Assembly (NCBI GenBank): GCA_003868215.1
Contig: QWDQ01000007.1
Span: forward strand, 186,001 to 250,000
Length of the DNA: 64,000 bases
Direction: 5' to 3'
Source of the DNA: Pseudophaeomoniella oleicola
Lineage: Eukaryota; Ascomycota; Eurotiomycetes; Phaeomoniellales; Phaeomoniellaceae
Shown here: positions 56,621-64,000 of the stretch, one piece after another
Numbering within the stretch: the stretch's first letter is position 1
Layout: each line of letters begins with the position of its first letter
Program-made: the position numbers and the translations under genes
Notes under the pieces: generated by a model
Database searches by the model: none
The model's input: only the letters and a program-made list of their open reading frames with translations
Told to the model about the DNA's origin: nothing

Positions 56621-59585
56621 ATGTCTTTCCAAAAGCTCAAGGAGAAGCTCGAACATAAGTTAGAAGGTCAGACACCCTGTGTTTGTTCAGGCGCAGCTAT
56701 GCAGCATGCTAACAGACAACGCAGATACCCACATCAGCGATGCCAAAGTGAAAGCAGTGCATTTGAAGCATAAGATTGGCAAGTTCCACAATATCATCAA
56801 CCCGAACCACCGTCACGATGAGGAACATGAGAAAGCTACCGATAGGAAACGGGGTTCCATAGCCGAGGGCCACCGTTTCCAGTCCTTCGCGCCGGAGCGA
56901 GATAACAATTTAGTGAAGTGGTATGTTGACGGCCGTGACTACTTCTGGGCAGTCTCGGAAGCCTTAGAAGCGGCAAAGGAGACAATCTATATTGCAGACT
57001 GGTGGTTGTCACCAGAGCTTTTCCTCCGCCGCCCAGCCTATTTCAATCAGGAATGGAGGCTTGACCAGGTCCTCAAACGTAGAGCCGAGGCAGGTGTGCA
57101 GATCTATGTGATCGTATACAAGGAGGTCTCACAAGCTCTCACTTGCAACTCGGCACACACCAAGCATGCCTTGAGCAATCTATGCCCACACGGTTCCCCG
57201 GGGGCGGGGAATATACATGTCCTTCGCCATCCGGATCACAACATCTTCGAGAATGCTGGAGATATGACCTTCTACTGGGCTCATCATGAAAAGTTCATCG
57301 TGATTGATTACGCGCTTGCTTTTATCGGTGGCCTCGACCTCTGCTACGGGCGCTGGGATTCCCAGCAACATCCGCTGGCGGACGTTCACCCGAGTGGTGT
57401 GCAAAACGAAATATGGCCAGGACAGGACTTCAATAACAACCGTATCATGGACTTCCAAAGCGTCCAAGACTGGCAGAACAACGAATTAAACAAGACCGAA
57501 TTCGGTCGCATGCCCTGGCATGATGTTGCCATGGGTGTTGTAGGAGGTAGGGCTATCGATTGTTCCTGATGCTGAGGATTCACTGACAGATAGTAGAATG
57601 CGTATATGATATCGCAGAGCATTTTGTGCTTAGATGGAACTTTGTCAAACGGGACAAGTATAAACGTGACAAGAGGGTCGACTGGCTACTTATGGAAGGT
57701 CGAACCGGCGACGATGAAGATCTGATCGCTGTCCAACGACCCAAGTTTCCCGTCGGCGAGTACATTCAGCATCCGTTGGCTCCACTCAATACGAAGCCTC
57801 TGGGAAACCAGGGCACTGTCCACGCGCAAGTCGTTCGAAGCAGCGATGATTGGAGCAGTGGAATCTTGACTGAGCACAGTATTCAGAATGCTTACTCCGA
57901 GGTTATTCGAAATGCCGAGCACTACGTCTACATCGAGAATCAGTTCTTCAGTGAGTCAATACCTACCTTTGAGGGATACAACTGACCCCTGTCAGTCACC
58001 GCCACCGGCGAGCACCAAGCACCTATCCATAATACTATCGGTAAGGCTATCGTTGATGCTTGTGTGCGTGCAGGAAAGGAAGGGCGCAAATTCAGGGTCA
58101 TTATTGTCATCCCGGCGATCCCGGGCTTTGCAGGAGATTTGCGACAAGATGCTGCGATCGGAACAAGAGCAATCATGGACTATCAGTACAAATCGATCAA
58201 TCGAGGTGAACATTCGATCATGGGCCAGATTTCAAAAGCCGGTGTTGATCCAACGAGTAAGTCTCATTATATTCCTTCAGAGCTTGGCGATCGTTAACAG
58301 TATCAGATCACATTTTCATCTTCAATCTCCGGGCTTACGATCGAATCAACAAGACTCCTGCACTGGTTGAGCAAGAGAAGAAGTCGGGTGTCAAATACCA
58401 AGAACTTCAACGTGCTCAAGCAGAGGAGATCATGGGTTCTGGCATACATGGATCCTCCGAGGAGGAACGAAAGGATAACGACGCCCAGACAAGTTCAAGG
58501 AATGAGGACGAGCAACATGAAATCATAGATAGGAAGCGAAAGTTCGAAGCGGCACGGAAAGACGTCTACTCAGAAGACCCTATTTATTCGGCAGACTCTA
58601 TTGCAGAAGATGCCATGACTGGCGGGGGTAAGGTCTCGGAAGAACCATGGGAAGGGGAGCCCGAAGATGAGAAGTTCAACTTTGTCCAAGAAGAACTATA
58701 TATCCATGCCAAGTTGCTCATTGCCGACGATAAGGTCGTCATCTGTGGTAGCTCGAATATCAACGATAGGGTAGGTGATCAAATCCCTTCTCGGAATTTC
58801 TACTGACCGAAGGCAGTCACAACTCGGCAAACACGACAGTGAATTGTCCATCGTCATGCAAGATACCAAAACTATGGAAAGCATGATGAACGGAGAACCG
58901 TTTCAAGCCGCCCAACTTGCGGCAACGTTGAGAAGACACATCTGGCTCGAGCATCTAGGTCTCAGTGCGGCACAAGAATTAGATGCTAGCAAAGACCCCA
59001 ACGCCCGGCCTCCTAACATCAGCGGAAATCATTATGACGAAGGAGAGTCCTGGGAATTCCTAGCAGATCCTCTGAGCGACAAGGTCTGGGACTTGTGGAC
59101 CAAGCAAGCAAGCACCAACACTGAAATTTACCGTCAAGTTTTCCGCGCCGATCCGGACGATAACAGTAAGTTCTCGTCACTCACATGTTCTATATCAGTG
59201 CTCTTCTGCTCATTCCCTAGAATCCTGCGATTTGCTTCATCAACTAACTTGTATCACTCAGTCAAAACTTTCAAAGACTACAACAACTTCGCGCCACGCG
59301 ATCATATCAAGCAGGGCCATATTAATGACGAACACGTTCCCATCGCCGAACTTCGGGCAAAACTCGATCAGATTCGCGGTCACCTCGTCTGGATGCCGTT
59401 GGATTTCTTGAAGGACGAAAACATGGCAGAGAAAGGGATGCAGGTCAATGCTTATACGGAGGTGAGTATCCCGCTGGTCGTGATCGAGATCGAGGTTGCC
59501 AATGGCTTTGTTGGCGCCTGTGATTTTCTGCCCAACATGTTCAAACACTGACTTTTTTCAACCTTTGCAGAGTATCTACACTTGA
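56621..59585 (+). CDS. pldA: Phospholipase D (PldA type)
   Basis: Eight exons (56621-56666, 56725-57546, 57597-57950, 57996-58256, 58307-58770, 58817-59165, 59262-59461, 59571-59585) sum to 837 codons, 836 residues. It hydrolyses phospholipids such as phosphatidylcholine to phosphatidic acid. Both HKD active-site motifs are present: HHEKFIVIDY at about 201 and HAKLLIADDKVVICGSSNIND at about 628. Other blocks are DWWLSPELFLRRP, CNSAHTKHAL, NNRIMDFQSV, and RKFRVIIVIPAIPGFAGD. There are no PX or PH domains, so it belongs to the shorter fungal class found in Aspergillus and not to the yeast Spo14 class. An acidic insert rich in Glu, Asp and Ser (about 535-610) precedes the second HKD. The last exon codes only for SIYT. 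Confidence 0.95.
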
Positions 59586-60049
59586 GGATGAAAACAAGAA
59601 AACAGCGTAACTTAACACCTTCTGGTTTCGGGGGGGGGGGGGGGGGAAGAAGTTCGTTTTATTGTCGAAAGTGTGCAGACAGAGAAGTTCCGCTGCCTGC
59701 CAAGGTAGGTAGCTGGCTACCTGGAGTTACACTGGACATCTCGAAAATTATCATCGTGGTTTCTCAACGCATGCTTAAAGTTTTTGGTTTGATTTCTTTG
59801 TTGTCGGGCGTTGATTAGTACGACGGTAAGGTTGGTTGGGTCAAGTGTTTGTGAGTGTGGGAAGGTGAGGGCCAAAAAAGGGATTCATCATGGATATCCA
59901 TTTCCATTGCAAAATTGTTTTGGTAATTCCGATCTCTCCATCTTTATCATCTCGTCTCATCGTCCATCATCCATTGTATAATGTAGACTCTGGTCCATTT
60001 TTTGACTCTCTTCACCCCCTTTTTTTTTTTCCCTCTCCCTTTTCGCACC
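59586..60049. other. Convergent intergenic region
   Basis: 464 bp between the stops of pldA and the METTL16-like gene. It holds a run of 17 G residues and, at about 59998-60045, T- and CT-rich tracts. Confidence 0.7.
59630..59646 (+). repeat. Homopolymer of 17 G
   Basis: Uninterrupted G run 45 bp after the pldA stop codon, probably inside its 3' untranslated region. The exact length may be affected by sequencing error. Confidence 0.8.
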
Positions 60050-62184
60050 TCACCCTCGTCCCTGTCCCTGTCCGATCCCACCCTCCTTCCCTACAATGAC
60101 ATTTCGCCGCACCATCTCACAAAAGCTCTCGAACACGACGGCGTCGTTTCCCTTGATCCAGCGGATCTGTACGTCGACGTTGTTGTAAGAAGGATCTGTA
60201 GCCGGCGGTGGTGGTGACGTTGTAGTTGCGGCGGATGATGATGATGATGATGATGATAGGGCAAGGCGATTAAGACGTAGGGAGATTTTGAAGGTGAACG
60301 TTTCGGCGGGTATTGGGCCGGAAGGGGAAGAGGAGGGTGAGTTTTCTTTTAGAGGTTCGTTCAGTTGCTGTTGTTGTATTCTTTGCTGCTGCTGCTTCTG
60401 TCGTCTTGCTTTTCTTCCCCATACGTTTCCCGTGGTCGTACCGACGCCCTCACACAGGGATGGATTCCAGGTCCAGTGCACGCCCTCGATCGATTGGATT
60501 AGCTGGTTGATCTCGGTCGTCAATCTTCCAAGGAGTCCTGGTCGACCGATGGGATCATTACTACCGCTGTCAGTTGCCTGCGTGACGGGAATCGTGAAAG
60601 TCGTCTCGGTCTTGGGTGGCAAAGATGCTTTCCCGAGAGCGTCTGTGCCTCTGGCGGCCCTCTCGGCGGGTCTGTACGGGAGCCAGGACCAGCCGACGCC
60701 CCATCGTCGGGTCTTGCTTCCCTGTATGAACTCCGTGACGGCATAATTCGTACATCCAGCGTCTCTGATGCGGTCTAGTAGTGATGATACCGAAGACAAT
60801 TTACCGAGCATCGTCGTGAACCATTGGATCCGGTACCTCACGTCGTGATCGAGGGATTGGGTCAGTAGACGGGTCACGAAGGCAATCTCACCGCCGGGTT
60901 CATAGATCATCTCGATGGGTGCGCCAGTGCAGGAACTGTGGGGAGGGCGGGATTTGGCGGCTGCAGAGGCTTGCATGTCGTCGGGCGATGAGTAGAACGG
61001 AGGATTCAGCATGGTGAACGAGACGGGAGGGCGACCCTCGGCCAAGATGTCCGTTGGTATCAGAGGTTCCGACGGATGTCTTTGGTTGACGATAATGCGC
61101 GACGAGAGAGAATTGCGGTTAATGTTCATGCGGGCATACTGGATGGACTTTTCGTCGATATCTGATCTCGACTTGGTTAATTACCAGCTTTCAGAAGGCC
61201 GACCAATGCGAATACTACGTACCAGTAGCGAAGAATTTCCAGGAGTCTCTTGCCCGGCATCCTAACAACGGATAGATGCAACTGGCTCCCGTACCACTAC
61301 CGAAGCCCAATATCAGCTTCCTTTTCTTTGAAAATCAGAAGTACTCACATATCCAGCCCTATGACTTGACTGTTAGGGTCATCCTGCCCCTCATAGTCCC
61401 CCCTTGACGTATCTAAGAGATCGTGGAGCCATAGAATATAGTTGTATCTGCAGGACATGGTATCATCAGTAATGCTATATGGACATTGACTTGCTCAACA
61501 AAGTGCTAGAGAAGACACTTACTAACCGATTCGGTACCTGTTTGAACATGATATGTCAGACGAAATAACCACTAATCAGCCAGGACATGCATGGGCTTTC
61601 AGGAACCTGGCGTCCGCTTCACGGAGAGCCACAGGGAACGAGGCCTCAGAGAAGATCACGGGATGCAATGCACTTACTGGTGGACACAGCCTATCTTCAG
61701 GTACCTCAATGTCTAATGCAAAATCCCTCTTTAGCAAACATTTGGTCAACTGCCTGATGAGGTCGTTAGCAAAAGTCCCAACGGCATAACCCTCTGAGAC
61801 GGATCGAGATTGGCAGTAAGCTTGGCCCCTCTTCCCCCCAAAGACGGTTATCATGCTGTGGCACTTACCGGACGCTTTCCGGATCCGAAAAATCAAGTTG
61901 GCCATTGGATTTGAGCCTAGCGAGAAGAAGCACGCCTTGTCAGCCAGGTGCCTCTTGTGATCATATACCAGACTCGAACTGTTTCTTCGGAGAAGATTCG
62001 GCCTCTAGACCACCCCCACACCCCCCCCCAAATCCCGGAACACCAGATCAGAGATAGGTAAAGTCACTTACTTCTTTGCAAAGTCCGTAAACTTCAAGGC
62101 AAGTGCCGCAAAGTCTACGGGTTGCGTGTACAGATCCCGCGGGACTGTCGCGACAGCTGCCGGAAGAGACAGCGCCATTGCCAT
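60050..62184 (-). CDS. METTL16-like N6-adenosine RNA methyltransferase
   Basis: Seven exons (62184-62072, 61916-61869, 61753-61678, 61537-61527, 61447-61349, 61296-61223, 61161-60050) total 511 codons, 510 residues. The family (METTL16 in animals, RlmF in bacteria) methylates adenosine N6 in structured RNA such as U6 snRNA. Seen: NYILWLHDLL before the SAM-binding motif GTGASCIYPLLGC at about 117, ATDIDEKSIQYARMN, the catalytic NPPF motif in MLNPPFYSS at about 190, and GGEIAFVTRLLTQS. The C-terminal third has a Gln-rich tract and a run of 8 Ser from an imperfect TCA/GAT repeat (60233-60258). Exon 4 is only 11 nt (GTACCGAATCG) and gives the conserved PPVPNR step. An alternative ATG lies at 62178. 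It converges on pldA. Confidence 0.9.
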
Positions 62185-62201
62185 ACCTACCTAGGTAGGT
62201 A
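62184..62201. repeat. 18-bp perfect palindrome TACCTACCTAGGTAGGTA
   Basis: Extended form of the TACCTAGGTA element, centred 9 bp upstream of the METTL16-like start; its first base is the A of the upstream ATG on the minus strand. Confidence 0.85.
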
Positions 62202-64000
62202 GCCTTCATAACATCCCTCAGGGCGGTGAGAAAGCAAGAGAGACAGAAACACGTCAGAAGCATTCAAAAGCGATCCAGAAAGGGGAAAACAAGAAAAGAA
62301 AAGTGGCGTCCTCGCATATGCAATCAGAATTGGGCAAATGAAGAAGGTTTTTCCAGTGTTCGGCTTAAGTGGAAAAGATGTTGCAGCAGACGCGCTGGAT
62401 GCGCCAAGAGCGGAATCGGGTCATCCGGCGGTTGTTTTGGAAATGGGGTGAACACGTTCGATCAGGGAAAGGTCGAGGTTTCTGAGATATCCAGGCCAGA
62501 AGTTAATACCATGTAGTAGTAGGGCTATCAACAGGGAAGAGATCATATCACTATCAAGTCATACTCATTACTCATTTCCAATTGGGGTTCCTTTATGAAT
62601 TATGATTTGGTCTTTATCAATGAGGTAGATTATTATATCTATTTCCGAAAACAGCCTACCATCAAGGGTAGGACTATAAGTTACACACCAGTATTCTGAC
62701 ACCTTTCTGAGGATAGACATGCCAGTGATGACTGTGTCGCCGCCTGGTCTTTATCGTACAATGTCATTTCCGCGGTCCCCAGAGCGAATTGTCGCGATGG
62801 AATCCAGACCCAGTGTCCATCCAACGATCGGCCCCTTAAATAACAAGCCAATGACAACAGTGTCCGAAAGTGAATGAGACACAGGCCTTCGGAAACAACG
62901 CAAGCTGTCGACGTACGTGTGTCACGATTAATCCGGGGTCGGCTAGTGGAGAATCTGTCCTCCCTAGTCGAGAGACTGTTCTTGATTCCAGATTCTCTAA
63001 TGCCTGTCAGTTGACAAGTCCGATTCTGCATAGTGCCAACGTACCGGTGCTCGCTCACCTCACGACAGTATTGGCCATAATGTACATCTAGCTCTGCACT
63101 TTATAAGTGCACATGCGACAACACTTGATCTTACAATGGGCGCATTGGAAGATGAACCAATGCGGCCCGGAACTGCACATCGCACAGCTCCACATCAAAA
63201 GGCTGGTATCAGATTTGATGATGCCGAAACGGTGACTGCACCTGTTAGGATCGACAGCTGGAGTAGTCTTCATGTTGTAAAAAGACTGATGTCTGCCGTG
63301 GTATCGGACTGGACTGTGATGAGACAATCCGCGGGTTCCCAATGATTTCGAAGATTGATTGAAGTGAACGGCAGATATGGGGGGCCCTAAAAGACCATGA
63401 AATACAGATCAAGTTGAGAAAGGAAAAAGCGAGTGACAAAGATAGGAGACAGCGAGAGATTGGACCAAGTAAGGAATGTAGCAGGTTTATAAACGGAGGG
63501 GCACAATAAGGAAAGAGCTCATCGAACTCGACCTTCTGGGTCCTATCTGTGAGGGAGGGTCGCTTCGATGTCAAGCGCAATGCCAGCGACCAACGACAGT
63601 AATGTAGCCCGATGAAGGTTCAGTCAATTGGCTATGTCATCTATGCCCTTCGACGAAGTGGCCGTCTCCTTGCCCCATTGGTGAAGGACGGAAAGGACAG
63701 GACATTGCGTATGAAAAGTCTTATCCCGCGACATCAATAGCTTTTTGTCTTCTAGTGACGGACGGAGAGGTTTCCCCGGAACTAAAGCAACGAATTAAAC
63801 TTTGGGATACAAGACGCGCTCCGATTCGATGAGGACGTGTTACGACAGGGAGAAGCGGTCAAGGATCAGGACCTCGGACGTGATGATGTGATTGAAGCGT
63901 TGATTATGATCGGTAGAGATTGCTAATGCCGCCGAATCTGTTTACGGAAAGGACGGCGCTTTCTCGCGGCTCGAAGCTTCCCCCAACACCATGGAGCAAA
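62202..64000. other. Terminal stretch without supported gene
   Basis: 1.8 kb upstream of the METTL16-like gene. Short ORFs on both strands have no recognisable features. An ATG at 63991 in an A/C context, ten bases from the window end, could open a gene that lies mostly outside. Confidence 0.5.

Noticed and set aside
60233-60258. Tandem GAT repeats considered as CRISPR-like or minisatellite
   Set aside because: Simple triplet repeat encoding a Ser run in the METTL16-like protein; no spacers.
60288-60746. Plus-strand Cys-rich ORF opposite the METTL16-like gene
   Set aside because: Arises from the complement of the Gln/Ser repeat codons; the minus-strand reading is conserved.
61975-62030. tRNA-like segment (GGTCTAGAGGCC followed by a TTCGAGTC box) on the minus strand
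   Set aside because: It lies inside the first intron of the METTL16-like gene. No 7-bp acceptor stem can be formed and the anticodon arm does not pair properly, so it is a chance match to the internal promoter boxes.

Overview
The window is a stretch of nuclear chromosome from a filamentous ascomycete (Pezizomycotina). Evidence for this is the short introns (about 42-300 bp) with GTAAGT/GTATGT-type donors and C/TAG acceptors, the conserved fungal gene set (septin of the AspB/Cdc3 type, PldA-type phospholipase D, Mch1, Rrg9, DUF3405), and the compact, unclustered gene order. The class cannot be fixed from the sequence alone. All functions below come from reading translated motifs; no database search was run.

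Layout. 1-17 kb: partial lysophospholipid acyltransferase (-), two small Lys/Pro/Ala-rich ORFs (+), a ubiquitin-like/membrane Herp-like protein (+), a DUF3405 type II membrane protein (-), Mob1 (-), Rgp1 (-) and Rrg9 (-). 17-29 kb: a zinc nucleoside-type deaminase (+) facing an Hsp31/DJ-1-like protein (-), a mitochondrial dehydrogenase kinase (-), an MFS drug-type transporter (+), the mismatch repair protein Pms1 (+), and an unrecognised ORF (-). 30-49 kb: carnitine acetyltransferase (+), then a run of minus-strand genes: coiled-coil protein, serine-incorporator family Tms1, Mch1 transporter, Pom33/TMEM33, septin, Mme1 mitochondrial carrier and pyruvate dehydrogenase E2. 49-62 kb: Sec7 Arf-GEF (+), phospholipase D (+) and a METTL16-like RNA methyltransferase (-). 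The last 1.8 kb shows no gene I can support.

How the genes relate. This is a housekeeping region, not a biosynthetic cluster or a mobile island. Several products act in mitochondria (Rrg9, dehydrogenase kinase, carnitine acetyltransferase, Mme1, E2) and several in membrane traffic or membrane lipids (Rgp1, Sec7, phospholipase D, acyltransferase, Tms1, Pom33). They are interleaved with unrelated genes, so I do not claim they are co-regulated. I see no transposon, virus relic, CRISPR array, rRNA or tRNA gene.

The most notable signals are: very short coding exons (4, 11 and 18 nt) whose inclusion is forced by protein conservation; a carnitine acetyltransferase with an exon-encoded presequence, a second start and a C-terminal peroxisomal signal; and two families of short intergenic palindromes. 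One of these, TACTACGTAGTA, lies about 245-316 bp upstream of the start codon in three genes, with a one-mismatch copy at a fourth.
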